From Sipunculus nudus (lineage: Eukaryota; Annelida; Sipuncula; Golfingiida; Sipunculidae): a stretch of 64,000 nucleotides of DNA. Below the pieces are notes generated by a model. The model saw only the letters and a program-made list of their open reading frames with translations, was not told the origin of the DNA and did not search any database. A program made the translations under genes and the position numbers. The stretch is taken from the NCBI GenBank assembly GCA_026874595.1, contig CM049317.1, positions 68,741,118-68,805,117 of the forward strand. The letters are read 5' to 3'. Each line of letters starts with the position of its first letter. Position 1 is the first letter of the stretch. Below, piece after piece: positions 23,188 through 36,074 of the stretch.

Positions 23188-24560
23188 TTCAAACTTAGAA
23201 AAGTGATGACAAGATCTCTCACTCTCTGATGTTGGGAATGTCACTCTGACCTCAAAGTGTGAAGCAGCTATCCCGCAGAAGGACCTTAAATAGACGGCAT
23301 TAATTGTTGGTGGCACCCATGATATCAAGGAATCCGGCTAGTGTTTTGTTACTGACCATTTTTTTTGTCCAAGACCTCCTGTTAAACAGGATATTTATGA
23401 GTTATATGTTTTCAGTTAGAGAGAAATGTTTACGTGATCTGGTAAGCTTACATCTAAAGATCTATACATGTGTAACTAGAAAACACTCCAAACCCCAAAA
23501 TAGTGTTATTTTGAAACTGTTTTGGGTTGGATCTCTGACGCCGCACAGAAAAAAGATCTAGATCTAAATTATCTCACCAATGGCTTGTTTATATTTTAAC
23601 AAACACGTGAGGGCTATGAGCTTTTTAAAGTTCAAACCAAGTGAAAAAAGCTTGTACCATAGAAAGTGGATATAAATGCTATTTTGGCAGTACGATGATG
23701 GGGTAAAGTAGTATTTAAAGGTATGCAATCATTTGCAATGATATGTGTATTTTTTTACTCTATAAATTCATTTTGAATAAATAAATAAAATTCCCAGCAA
23801 ACCATCCCGGCACAATTACAACCTCCAATGCTCCCCTTTTATACGTGGTTATGGTTCTGTGTGTGCGTCAACACGTCAGAGAATAGCAAAAAAATTATCA
23901 TTAATCTAAACGATTAAAGCATTTTATGGAAGTTACAGGTTATTTTGACGCTGTCTTTTGAAGAATTATTAGAGGTTAGTGAAGATTCGGAGGTGGATTT
24001 TGGATACATATTTTGAACTCCCATTCCTCGACAATATGTCCCCATTTAACATATTAACAGATTCACACATAAATTTCAGTGTTTGATAACAGTTCTGGTT
24101 AATGTGTTACCAAAGTCATCTTAATGAAAAACTAAGAATATTTCAATGCTGGTTGATATAGTGTGTGTGTGTGTGTTGAGCAGCATTTTGTCCACTGACA
24201 TAAAGATCCACTACCAGTAAGGTATAAATGTCCGATGAGACGTGTATTCACGGCTGGTGTGTGTTAAGACAATCCGCACTGGGAAAATGCGGAATAACCA
24301 TATTTTTCTTTTCAATGGGGAAGCATATTTCACAAGGGGGGGGGGGTGTAAGTGAGAAAATTGATGGTATATGAAATAAAAAACGTGTTTCCGGAGAAAT
24401 AAAATGCCCTGCTACAGCCATGAAACTAACTTCATAGATTCATCATTCAGTATTTATACGTTATATAAATATATATACACATTGGATTCGAGTGGCTTTA
24501 CATGTTTGTGGCTACCTAAGGTTTCATGTTGCATTTATAATAAATGCGACAATCATCAGG
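23188..24560. other. Upstream flank of the signal-peptide array; otherwise nothing seen
   Basis: The first few hundred bases would hold the promoter of the minus-strand gene. No TATA box is convincing. A (GT)n run lies near 24162-24175 and a poly-G tract near 24338-24347. Confidence 0.35.
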
Positions 24561-24564
24561 CCAC

Positions 24565-24565
<1 letters not shown>

Positions 24566-24642
<77 letters not shown>
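24566..24642. repeat. (TA)n microsatellite
   Basis: About 76 bp of uninterrupted TA repeat. Confidence 0.95.
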
Positions 24643-24645
<3 letters not shown>

Positions 24646-26620
24646 TATGCGTTTATATACATGTACTTGTGTGTGTGTTTAGGAAAAAGCTGTTACGGAC
24701 TGTTAAGATACAAAAGCCAAATATTTGTCTAATTGCTCTATTAGTTTAAAATCAACTTTTGTAGAGTTGTAAACAGGGGAGTCAATATATGGGGGATCGC
24801 AGGTATATCCCCCCCCCCCCCCAAAAAAAAAAAAACTTTTTGGCAAGGTGGGATGGTCTTTATAATCATCCCTCTACTATTGTAAATGAAACATGTCAAT
24901 AAATATAATTTCAGACTTTGGTTCCATTTATGAGTTTACAGTGAAATATTATATCTAAACCTGGTTTAGAATAAACTTATACTTGAAACACATTGCCTTA
25001 TTTTCTTAAACCTTATACTTAACTGTAATATATTTGAAATGTGAATAGTGTATTTGTGTGTCTACGAGTCATGCCCCCCTTCCCATGCACCCTGGGAGTT
25101 GAATTGACGCCACTCGTTATTACAATACTTAGTAAATGGAAGTCAGTTTGTTGATCAGTGGAAATCAAAGTCCTTCTTTAGGTTCAACCAAAGTATTCCA
25201 TATACTCAAGAGCTCCATGACCTATTTCTTTGTATTCCATTTAAATTATCCTTTTATGTCCTCCGTTCACCCCGGTCATACCGCCCATTTTATCAGGCCT
25301 GTCATAAATCTTTAAGGCAGGCTGTAAAAAACAATAGTCCGACTTAATCGGGTATATTGCAATAAGACGATAGACAAGAGATGTGTGCTGCGATCATAAT
25401 TGTCTGCGCAAGGATGGTATGCGTTCATCCCCGTGCATGTATTTGTTCGTGTGCCTGTTTTTGTGTGTATTAGTTCACAACATGACTCACGTAATCATGA
25501 ACGGAATCTCATGAAAAATTCTAGGGCATTTCGGAAATGGTCAAAGAAAGAATCGATTAGATTTTGGTGTGGATCCGGCGGATGATCCGGATTCAGAAAC
25601 GCCATTTAGGAGTATTCACACATGTACAATCGTTTATGCAAGAATAAACCAGGGCATATGGGCTGAATAAGTGAATTCATATACACGGTTTGATACCATC
25701 CCACAGAAGGACCCCCACAAGCCGAGGCTTGCATTCATTAGCATGCAATTCCTAGTTTATAGTTTTTTTTTATCTTTCCCTTTAAAAACTTTCAGTTATA
25801 TAATGTCATTTATCCAAAAAATGTGATTTTGTCATATGGCTTGCGCCTGCCTACATGGCACTATGGGAGTTTGTACATGTGGGCGATACAAATCAAATTC
25901 TAATAATAATAAAAAAATAAATAAATAAAGAGTTAACTTCTTAACAAATTTATTGTTTATATATCTTGCTTCCATACGAATTCCGAACTCTTGCATGTAT
26001 AAGTGCTGGCGTATAATAAATAATGTTCATTTTATTTTAAATACTAACTTACCTTACCCTTTTATTATTTTGCACTTGAAGACAAGTTCATTTTCACCAA
26101 AAATACGACAGATATCGACTTTATATAACCATCCCCCCTTGCCAAGGGGGGGGGGGGGTTATAATTCACCAATCCCCCTATATTTTCGCCCCTGCTAACC
26201 ACAATAACACAAACGGAACTTCCAAGGCCAAAAGAGCCAATACAAGGGACCCTGTCAAATGATTTCTTGAACTGAGGCTTTGTTAAAGGTGCCAACACGC
26301 CCTCGACTACGGCCAGGTGTTAGATGGTTATTCCTATTATTCGCGGGGGGGGGGGGGGGGGGGGGGGGTCTGTTGTAATGTATACATGTGACTCTTTTTC
26401 TCTATATTCTTAAATCTGTGTAGCTGGTGTTAGTTCGACAACTGTTATTGAACTGATCTAGAAAAAATACAGTAAAAACAACAATATTAAAACCTGATAT
26501 ATGATTGATCTAGCAACAGCCTGCCACCCCTAGTGCTACTATAAAAGTCCAACAGTGGAGGCCGCGCAACCGGTTCAAGGGATCAAGGCATTCATGGGAT
26601 CGGTTAGCCCTAGTAACGGG
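24643..26620. other. No gene; homopolymer tracts
   Basis: Non-coding. Poly-C followed by poly-A at ~24810-24834, a poly-G tract at ~26149-26158 and a longer one of about 23 G at ~26345-26368. Confidence 0.45.
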
Positions 26621-26649
26621 TCTCACATGGGGCCCTGGCCCATGTGAGA
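26621..26649. repeat. Perfect 11-bp-arm hairpin
   Basis: TCTCACATGGG and CCCATGTGAGA are perfect inverted repeats separated by GCCCTGG, about 365 bp before the RecQ-like start codon. Role unknown; it may be a relic of a small transposon. Confidence 0.6.
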
Positions 26650-27013
26650 GCCCTAGTAAGACATCATGTACAAACTGGCGACCCTTAATTCTGCATTAAA
26701 ACAGTATTATTTTAGTAAAATATTGCAATATTGGTTATATTTGATGGTATGGTAATAAAAGTTACGATATATTTCGTGTATCTCTGCCCAAAACAACTGA
26801 TTTTCAGAAGGTACCGTTTAGCCGGTCAGAACACAGCATGTCTGTTGGGAATTCCCCGGGAAAACCCCGTTTACGTCATATGCGCCACCTCGTGATGGCC
26901 CGTAATCCCGGTGACAGCTGAGGGACCGTCTCAATTGCACACATTTCGAGTGGTTTCACGTATGATTCATCGTCTCAGTATTTGCACACGGACAGCACCG
27001 CGCCGTTTAAACA

Positions 27014-27190
27014 ATGGAGTCTCACGTGGCGAGGGTGTTGGAAAAGTACAATTTTCCATTCACAGAACTTCGTCAAAAGCAAGCTGATATCATCAGGACT
27101 GTTTTAAACCGAAAAACGTGTTTTGGGGTACTACCAACAGGCTTTGGGAAAAGTGAAGTGTTTGGTTTTCCTCCATTGATAATGGATGAG
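27014..27190 (+). CDS. First exon of a RecQ-like ATP-dependent DNA helicase
   Basis: Encodes 59 residues from ATG (context ACAATGG) to GAG before a GTATGA donor. It shows the N-terminal RecQ family arrangement: LREKQ-like segment FTELRQKQADIIRTVLN followed by a Walker A motif in LPTGFGKSEVF (GFGKS in place of the usual GxGKS/T spacing of RecQ, TGxGKS). Such proteins unwind DNA 3'-to-5' in replication and repair. In animals short RecQ-like genes with this TGFGKSE form are multicopy and some look transposon-associated. No second exon (DEAH box) was found in the following 1.4 kb, so this may be a first exon with a long intron or a stranded fragment. Confidence 0.6.
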
Positions 27191-28589
27191 GTATGAACAT
27201 ATTCTTTATCTATGAATTATAAGTATAATCAATAAATATATTTATAATATATATATATTTAAAAAACTGACAAGTTTTTTGTGTGTCAAAGTAATATTTT
27301 TTATAGGTTTACTATTATTTTTATAGGTTTACTGTATTTCCCAGTATGGATCGTTATATGGTTTTAAATAAAACTTATTTTATCTTATGAAATAAAATTC
27401 TTTATCAGTTAATTTATTTCCTAGTTCACATATTTAACTTATTCCTCATAAGTGCATACAATACTGGTTACTAGTACACCAAGGTTGCAGTCAGCTTCTT
27501 GTCCTGTGCCGTTGCTGGCCCAGGTCAGTCACACACGCTTAGCCTATAGGCAAATACCTGGATACAGGTAAAATTTATAATAAAAATAATTTGGTTTTAA
27601 ATGTTTTGCACTACTTTTTAAATCCACTTTAGTTGCTTTGCTTGGGCAGGGCATGGGGCTGGTTGGTCGGTCATTTTGCTGCCAGGTAATAATTAGTCAC
27701 CCTTAATGAAGCATTGTCCAGCTCATGCAGTCGCTCTCGCAATTAAACTTCTACTATTCTATATATATATATTTGTTTCTTTTCTGTGTGAAAATCTGTA
27801 AAACAAATAAAACGTTATTTTTGCTTATATTTTATCATCTAAGACAACATGTTATTTAAAAAGGTTAAAATTATTGACCACCCCAGTCAGTTACTCTCGC
27901 ATTTATTTCCTATTTGTTCGAAATTTATTGAATTTGTGTGCGAGAGCTATTGTAATCGATCTAACTGTTAGGTCTTCATAGTTATACTTACACAATAGTG
28001 GACCAGAATCTCAGGATAATAATATAGAATTGCTGAACTGCGTCCGAATGATAGGCCATAACCGGGACGTCGCTCTTGGTTACACCACTAGCTGCATTTG
28101 TTTCCTCTTATACGGCCCCTCAGTGCCAAAATTAGCGGGTACCGGAACTCCTCTAGGCGGAAGTGCTTATACGCATGCGTCGTTCTGGATCCAGAGGCAA
28201 ATGTGATGGCTATACAGGTGTTTCTTTAAAGTGAGTACTGGTTAGCTTCAATAACATACTTTTCCAAACTTTTTGGGAGGTACGCGAATAGTATAAGTTC
28301 TCATGGTCAGGTTTGCGCAAGTTTCATTGTTAAAAACAGAAGGGTTGATTTTATATGATTTTTCCCCATGACTGGTTTAGAAGTCGAGCGTTTGCTCTGA
28401 ATGATTTTATGCGGCCGAAACCGGAGTAAGACGAAGGTAAGGCCGCTTATGCAGCTAGGGATCGGTGAGCACAGAAGTTCTTAGACACTGTTAGACTTGG
28501 AGGAGTAAAGATATAAAACACTGGGCATTCAGAAACTGCTATTTTTTCATATTCCCGCAAGCGACAGGTAAGTACTTTACTGTGAATGA
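27191..28589. other. Putative RecQ-like intron / no other gene
   Basis: Starts with the GTATGA donor. AT-rich with short direct repeats (TTTTTATAGGTTTACT twice near 27300-27330). No downstream helicase exon recognised. Confidence 0.35.
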
Positions 28590-28870
28590 CATGATTTTTC
28601 TTAATTATTTCAATTGCAAGAGCTTGATGCTGGATCATTATTAAATCAGTATCGTGAAGTTATCCATCACTTCTTCGCGAGGATGGTTTCAATCATGCTG
28701 AGCTATAGCAATTACCCTTTGTCCGTTGTCCTTGCGTCCGACCGGCCGTCAAACGCGGCACGAATCGTAACCTCTGGACCTAAACTTTCAACTTCTAACT
28801 GAACATCCCAGGAGGTCAAGTAAGGTCTACATGGAAACTTGGTCAATGCAACGTTTCTCCTCAGGGGCTT
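28590..28870 (+). repeat. Degenerate copy of the 38.5-40.4 kb tandem-repeat family
   Basis: Shares the family phrases CCTTTGTCCGTTGTCC, CGGCCGTCAAAC, AACTTCTAACTG and CATCCCAGGAGGTC in the same order as the better preserved array at 38558-40385. Confidence 0.6.
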
Positions 28871-29021
28871 ATTTGTGCACCCCAGTATAATTAAATTTGA
28901 TACAAAAGCTCCAATATCTTAATAATTGCCAGTTCTTTGCAGAGCTTATTGACTTGGACAGTTTCATAAGCTGTTTAATCTGTTCTAAATTGTTATATAT
29001 TTAATGTGTTACAGGAATAAA

Positions 29022-29024
<3 letters not shown>

Positions 29025-29071
<47 letters not shown>
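29025..29071. repeat. (TA)n microsatellite
   Basis: About 46 bp of TA repeat. Confidence 0.9.
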
Positions 29072-29072
<1 letters not shown>

Positions 29073-29534
29073 GAATCATCCCCCTACCATGAAGATAATT
29101 AGACGCCATTGTGCGTTTTAACATGGGCCCATAAAAAATGCACTGTTATGAACACTGTGGCCTATTATCCAGTCATGGTATAGCTTATCCAAACACAATA
29201 AAGCACTTAAAGCATATATCAAATTCATCATGCAAATGATGAATAATTTTGGCCCAACCAGTTTTTCAGAACCATGTCGGTCACGTTGGTTCTTTGGTCC
29301 TGGTTTGTGCATTTTCCATTTAGTTCAGGCAGAATGGCAGATTGTTTTTCTCAGGAGTTGCTGTATGGATTCTCACTCTATTTGCATGTATATTGATCTT
29401 CGTGAAAGCATGAGAATTAGACACCTGAGGGAAAATATTCATTTTGGACAATTTCATGAGGGTTTTTATGGTCAGTCCCAAGCACTTAACAGTCATGCAA
29501 GTATATTCAAGCCTTTTTACACTGGCATCTTAAA

Positions 29535-30090
29535 TTATTTTATTAGCTCAGCTGACTGTTAGTCATCTGTCTGACCGTCTGTTAACAGGACACAACGCGT
29601 AACCATTAGACCTAGAAACTTCTTACTGTACATCAAAGGACGTCATGGAAACTAAAACTAGATCATGGTGACCTTTATTTAGCGAGCTATAGGAAAAAAC
29701 GAGCATGACATTGAGCAGCCAAACAGGCAGACAGGGCACAAATTGTATCCTTTAGCCTTTGAAGCTTCCAGCATTACGCCCATGGAGGGCCTATGAAAAT
29801 CTCCTCGGAAACTCTCAATTAAGTCATGGTAACCTATATTCTTCAAGTTAGGAACCAAATACGTGATTTTTAGCACCCAGACAGTCGGCCAGGGCACAGA
29901 TTGTATCTGTTAGGCCTAGAATCTTCTAACGCAAGATCCTGGGAAGTTCTGAGCAAATCTCTCGGGATACCGGAAACTGGGTCAACGTGATCTATATTCT
30001 GCAAGCTATGGACCAAAAGTATGATTTTGAGCACCAAGACAGTCAGATATGGCACATATTGCATCCATTAGGCATAGTCTTCTAACATAT
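29535..30090 (+). repeat. Tandem-repeat family copy, about three units
   Basis: Begins AGCTCAGCTGACTGTTAG, the same left end as the array at 38558. Units then repeat TGACCTATATTCT, GGGCACAGATTGTATC and TTAGGCCTAGAATCTTCT. The characteristic right end is absent, so it is truncated. Confidence 0.7.
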
Positions 30091-30119
30091 AACGAAAGCA
30101 AAAGTTAGATCGACATTTG

Positions 30120-30470
30120 GTTTGTAATATGCCCCCCCCCGCCTAACAAGTGGAACATGCCTCCCCCACCGGCCTAATAAGTTTATGATGTTTTGGGAGG
30201 ATAGGAATTTGTCACATGCCTGATATGTTTTGGGAGAGTTGGAAAATGCCCCCCCCCCCTAGCAAATAGATGGAACACGTCCCCCTGGCTAATACGTTTG
30301 GGAGGGGTTGGAATATTTCGGGCCTGCCTTATAAGTTTAACATGTCATCCCGGTCTAATACGTTTGGGAGGGTTTGGGAGGGTTTGGGAGGGTTGGAATA
30401 TGCCCCCCCTCCTTCTGATAAGTTTAGGAGGGTTCGAATATATCCCCTTGCTTAATAGAGTAGGAGTATG
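30120..30470. repeat. Minisatellite of CCCCCC / TTTGGGAGGGTTGGAATA units
   Basis: Short degenerate tandem units alternate a C run, CTAATAAGTTT or CTAATACGTTT, and GGGAGGGTTGG. Two short plus-strand frames through it are artefacts. Confidence 0.75.
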
Positions 30471-32916
30471 TTTGAAATAGCAGGGTTCTTTAATGCAAGC
30501 TTGTTTTTACAAGAAAAATGGGAACGTGCTGTATGAGACCACACAGACCCAAAGACACACAGACAAGAGACAATGCAGATAGTTAATGATAAAAATACCA
30601 CCAACACATACAAAATATACATAAAATAGACGTTTAATGGTTTCTCTCATTTCAAAATGTTATCTACATTTTTAGTTTAACTTGTTATACTTAGAACATA
30701 TATAAAAAGTTACGCTCTTTACATAGCACTTTACCTATAGGCCTTCTACCTATATCGTAAGCGCTGTTTGTTTTGACCTCGTATCCGGAATCGCTACACC
30801 AGAGGGGAGCACTGTACTTTGTCCAGTCAGATGAGACCCTGTGTTCTAAGCCAAAACGGTAAACCAGCCAAGCGAGAAATACATTGTTGTTCATTTCGTT
30901 TTGAGTGACAGCTGTCTGAACAGGCAACCGTCTGAACAAGCCACAGGATCAGAGAGAATGGCCCCACACATGGTTTGCTTTAGGGCCTTGGGCACATAGG
31001 ATGCCCGGCCGGTGAGCTGTAATTCAAACGAAATGTAACAGCAAAGGCTCCGTGCACACCTCGCTGGCTGGTTTCAGTTTTGCAGACAGTAGATACATGG
31101 CTACGCTAAGAATGCAGGGGGAGCAATTAAAATTCACCACAAAATGCAACCAAGCGACGCTTGAAGCGCAGCTATGGGCGGAGCCAGGATCCCTGTGAGT
31201 GTTTGTTAATTGGCATCTGGTTGGCTGCTTGTCACAACAAACGCACGTTTTTTCAGCAGACAAGAAACCATCACCTGGTGTCTAAATGTATCAAAAACGG
31301 TCAAAGCAGGCAGCGGGAAAATCAGTTGTTCCTTTAGAAACGCAAGATTTCGGCTGTCTCGGGAGCGTAATAAAAAGTACGAAATAGAACAGAGTGCTTG
31401 TAATCTACACTTTTTAAATTATGGAAATTCTTCAGCCGAGGGTAGTGTGCCAATATATGTTTTTATTGATTAGCAAAATAGGAAATTAAGTCGAGGCTAG
31501 TGTGCCAATTTAATTTATTTTTAAAGATTTATTTTTTTTTTAAATGGCAAAGATGCAGGGAAGGCATAACAAAATGGGAGTTCAAAACATCATGAATTGG
31601 CAAATAAAATACAGGATTCCTAAAAAAATCCCTATTCTTTTACTAGGGTAAAAAATCTCTTGTTCAGGAAGTTGGCTTGAGGGTACGCTCTGAACACGGC
31701 GCGTGACCTCCCGGCCCAGTGACCTTCCATTCACACGTTGTGAGAAAAAGCAGGATTCTTAAGGTTTGGAAACACCCAGTCAGTTTGCTCTGGATAAAGT
31801 AAAATCTGATTGGCTCTGCGTTTAAAAAAAATCTGGAGAACTGGTAGAAGAAATCTGATTGGCTTAGCTTGCGTGTAAACAAACACAGCTATGCGGGACA
31901 AGCTCGTGCGGCACGCAAAACAGGAAATATGCAGACAGTGGGGTATAATTGGCCTCGGGCAAGTCAGTATACAGGCTGTGTTGAAAGCTGACGATTGCTC
32001 CGTTTGAATTCCAGTTGGGTGAAAAAGTGTAAAAGTGACCGGTGCCTCGAAGAACATCCTTTTGTGCTTGTGATACCAGCAATGTGTTTGGTTAAATATA
32101 ACGCAGGGGGAATTCCACAGAGACAGCACCGCCTAGTGGCCAAACCTGACCGGCAACCGCGGTTTAATGAAGCGGTAAGTGTAGCGAAAAGTTGAGCGTA
32201 GGGTAGCCGCTGCTTATTGAGCGTAGCTTGAGGGGCTCCGTCAGGGCGCATTGGCTGCGTCAGATCAGGATTCTACCATGTAAGACTTCTATATAATAGA
32301 TTCTGCAATGGGGTACCTCATCATATATCTTCATTATTAATTACGGTAAACCGCTATTGCATATCAGCGCTATCTGGTGTTCATTTAGTGAAACGCATAA
32401 CGTTTAAGTAAGGCATTAAAACTGGGTAATTCCTTCGTATATTTCTATCCATTTTTAGCCAACAAGAATACAAAACGCTTCACTGTATTGGGGTGAAATA
32501 TGATTAATGCCATTGTCCAGCTATCCTAAGTACCCAATTGCACCTTGTGATATTTCCATTTTGGAAATTCCCTTTCCAAGAAAATAGAAAAAGTCACACA
32601 CTACTTTGTGTCCACTACTCTGTGTCCACATGTATTTGGCTTACCACAAATAACAATGTAATTGCTTTCATTTTTTCATACGATAAATCCCACAATTTTG
32701 TTTCTTAAAATATCACACAGGACGCATGATGCAATAAATAATGCCGTTCCATGTTATAATCTCTCGTTCAGCTTTATTATATATCATAATATATCCATTA
32801 TATTTTACGTACCATATCTATTGAAATATAATCTGTGCATGGAGTCCTCATTCTTCTTCAATTATACCAGTTTGCATGCGGAATAGGAACAAGTACCGCT
32901 GTTAATTGTTGCCGCA
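30471..32916. other. No recognisable gene
   Basis: Several 60-130 codon frames on the minus strand (30691-32251) show no domain. Two CTGATTGGCT boxes at ~31806 and ~31855 look like inverted CCAAT boxes and could belong to an unseen promoter. Confidence 0.35.
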
Positions 32917-33935
32917 TCACGCATAAACTGCAACAATATATATCCCAATCCGCGTGCCTCTCCACCACATAGATACACTAAGGCAACCAGGCAAAAGAGG
33001 AAGGCAACCAGGCAAATGTTCCTCTTGAACACCAAATCTTCGCATCGTCAGTCCGTGTTTTACCTTCTGCCAAGTCTCTTCAATTGAATTCGTGTACGCG
33101 CTCTTAAAGGTCTCGCTGTGATTCACAGTCAGGTGACTAGACCTTAAATCTTTTAGTTGCGCGTGGGCGCGCCAAGAATCTGAGTGTATGACAGACAAAG
33201 GTAAAGTTGAATAATCGGTATTAATTTTCTGCACTTTTGTCGATTAGAGTGCACATGAACATTTTGCTGTTGTTGTTTCGTTCACACCCCCCGAACACCC
33301 ATCCCTCATTGACACTGTGATTGGCAAATTTAATTTCATCTTAATTTTTTTCCACAGTCACTCCTGCAGCTCTATCTGTTTGCCAGCCTCACTCTCTCTC
33401 AACATTACCTCTTCACAAACCTCGCGGCAAAAACCTCGCCAGTCCACAACCGAATTCGGGCTACGGCCCGTTTCATATATGATCTGGTTGTGGGTCATAC
33501 CAACACACCATACATAAGATAATTCTAATATTTCCTGACAGAGAATACCAAGTTCCATGCTTGATGGGTAGTTTCATTTTGTTGGTGCAGGGTTTTTGGC
33601 ACCTCCACTGACAGCCCTCAGTAGATTCCGTTGCAATAACACTCAGTAACCTCAGGCTGTTTTAGCAAACAGGGCATACACTTTCGCTAGGAATGAAACT
33701 GTTCTTCATTAACCATTTTACTGTGGGTTCTTTGGAAACGAGGACGCTCCTCATCAAGAAGTGTGACTTTAATGTAATGACGTACTCTGCGCCTGATCCT
33801 CACCATAACTGCGCATACTGTATGTACACTGGCAGGTAGCTTCTCTTTGGCAGTTTTTTCTGCATTCATTCGAACGGATGTCATGGAGCATAGGGCAGGC
33901 TCTGACGACGATTGCACGTTTTGCCCATGCAAAAC
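32917..33935 (-). pseudogene. Merlin-type DNA transposase relic 1 (IS1595/ISXO2-like)
   Basis: Minus-strand fragments in different frames spell the Merlin transposase N to C. A basic zinc-ribbon-end segment ends HSKMVNEEQF (~33700-33730). Then comes GMTHNQIIYETGRSPN…VVDWRGFCREVCEEVMLRE (~33390-33510), a WVFGG segment (~33280), VIHSDSWRAHAQL with a catalytic Asp, HLTVNHSETF, and WQKVKHGLTM…EEHLPG. The block with the first catalytic Asp (DESKF-type) is missing. Merlin transposases move DNA by cut-and-paste using a DDE-type core. It is dead because of deletion and frameshifts. Confidence 0.75.
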
Positions 33936-34233
33936 TGTCTTTTCCTTTCTTTTTTTTGCAACATCAATTTGCTCTTTCAGTAGCTAGTTCTTCAGTTCTA
34001 CCTTTTGATGTGACAGCCTCCACATTTTTACTCACTACAGCTTTTAACTTTTCCGTATACAATATAATCATATTATAAAATCTAGTCTGAGAATTTTAAT
34101 AAGATTTACCATTCTCCCCCTTATTTTTATACATTCATGCCCACAAAACCAATAGAGGTTGCTTTTGGTTATATGTTCACGCAAATGACTGTGGCGACAT
34201 CTTGTGGGATAGAATGAGACCATCCTACAGCAA

Positions 34234-34420
34234 TCTATATATTAATAGCGTGAGGCGATTTTTGTAATTTTCCGTATCTCCTCCGATACCACCGAACGGA
34301 TTGACCTGATTTTCGACATGCATATGGTCCGGGTTTGTCCGAAGAGATTCCACCCACTTTTATTTGCAATATTTGCATATTCCTTGCATAATTAATGATT
34401 TTAACATTTCCTCCCCCGCG
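34234..34420 (+). mobile_element. Helitron-like 5' end
   Basis: Begins TCTATATATTAATAGCG immediately after an A (A|TC, as Helitrons require). It continues TTTTCCGTATC…CCGATACCACC…GGATTGACCTGATTTTCG, sequence shared with the elements at 36075 and 50520. No matching 3' end lies nearby unless the element runs to 36202. Assigned by similarity to those two. Confidence 0.5.
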
Positions 34421-34739
34421 GGCGCCTCTTTCTTTGTGTTTTCGGGCACAGTAACACAATGGCTATAGTGTGTGATACTCCGGGGGCCCTATGTGGGGTT
34501 TTCTTACATTTTACGGTGACCGGCCCGAAATAATCCACATAGGCGATCCCTTCTCAAAAGGGGGATCTCGGAAAGAATTGTTTTGCAGGAGCCCTCTTCG
34601 TGACCTGATATGCTTGAGTGTCCACCTGCCTGGTCGCAGGAATCGTGATGGATAGGCCCAAAAAAGGTATAGGCACTATATTTCACAAACCTGTGAGGCC
34701 AGGCGATATTTGTCCCCCGCTCCGCGAATGTGGGGGACA

Positions 34740-35110
34740 TTGATTTGTATATATCTCACTGTCTGTCTAGCTGTCTGTCTGTCTCTCTGTCCGTCCGTCA
34801 GGTTTTTCTTTTCCGTGCGATAACTTTCCTTAATATTATCCAATATCATTCAAATATGGGTCAGTGATTGCTCTCATGCATACCTTGGTTGGGATTGGTT
34901 TTGGGGGGTCCTGCTCCTGTATGTCTGTCACCTTATCTGTCTGTCAGTCAGGTTTTCGTTTGTCAGGTTTTCGTTTCCGTTCGATAACTTTCCTAAATAT
35001 TATCCGATTTCATTCAAATTTTGGTCAGTGATTGCTCTCATGCTTAATTTGGTTGGGATAGGTTTTGGAGTGTCTGGCTTCTGTCTGTCTATCTGTAACT
35101 CTGTCTGTCC
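34740..35110 (+). repeat. Tandem repeat, ~165-bp units (two and a half copies)
   Basis: Each unit starts with TCTGTC runs, then CAGGTTTTC, GCGATAACTTTCC, AATATTATCC, a GGTCAGTGATTGCTCT block and TTGGTTGGGAT. The same unit recurs four times at 37215-37700. Confidence 0.8.
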
Positions 35111-35185
35111 GCCAGTTATCAAGCATGAAAAAACAACAAGATCCCAAAGCGGGGACATTTATTCCACAAATTTGCTTGGTTTACC

Positions 35186-35430
35186 ATTGTTTTGTATGTT
35201 TCGATAAAAAGTTCATATGATTAGGGATAAGCATGAAAATAACAGAATTGTTTTGCTAAACACGCAAATGCACTATATAACAAAGGAAATCTGATCAAAA
35301 TTGTATTATTTTATCTTCATGGAAAATGAAAATCAAAATATGCCGGGGGGGGGGGGGGGGGGGCTATTATTGATGCGGGAGGTGCCTGAGAACCATAACT
35401 TTTATTTTGTTTTTGGTCTTATTCAGTCGC
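35186..35430 (+). repeat. Truncated copy of the 3614-3918 MITE
   Basis: Shares TTTTGTATGTTT, AGCATGAAAATAACAG, TTTATCTTC and GGTGCCTGAGAACCATA in order with 3690-3905. The left terminal repeat is missing, and a ~20-bp poly-G tract replaces the GGTGAGGGGGG stretch. Confidence 0.75.
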
Positions 35431-36074
35431 ACTTGGTCGCACGCAAGGTCTTGACAATTATACACCAATACATATAGGTCTGTTATGTAACAGGTGTGAA
35501 GAAAATGTTAACCCAGTTTACGTCGTGGTTGGTAGAGTGTGATGTGTACATGCGTGGAGTGGCACTACCAAAGTTGTAAACACATAAAATTGACTTAAAA
35601 TGTTTTAAAAATCAAGATTTTTCTCATTACTGCATTTACAAATGTAAAACTCCTGCGAAATGTATATTTAATACGTTTGTATTGGTATTTGTTTCTTTTA
35701 CATGCATGTGCCATCTGATTTTCAATAATGTTTATGTAATACTCTTTGTTATTGAAGACTTAAGTCTTTCACTCAGTATGTATGCTTATTGCGTATGAGT
35801 CAGGCCATCTTTGTTACTATTTTCAAAATTTAAACTGGTATTTTTTGCATTTTCTTCATAGGTCTTTTACGTGGACTTTTTTTTGTATGTATATGTAATA
35901 CTGTTGATCAGTTTCTCATGTCACGTGGTACATGTGTAGGTGACTATTTGTCAAAGACCCCGACCACATGTAAGGCTATTGCTTCGGGTGACCGTGTGCG
36001 ACTGTACGCTGTTCCAAAACGTGCCGAACGCTGTTCCGAAAGATATTTATCTACAACACCATAGATATAATGGA
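35431..36074. other. No recognisable gene
   Basis: AT-rich non-coding DNA between repeats. Confidence 0.45.

Noticed and set aside
31664-32251. Cluster of minus-strand frames up to 132 codons
   Set aside because: Mutually overlapping frames with no domain, no splice sites and no family resemblance.
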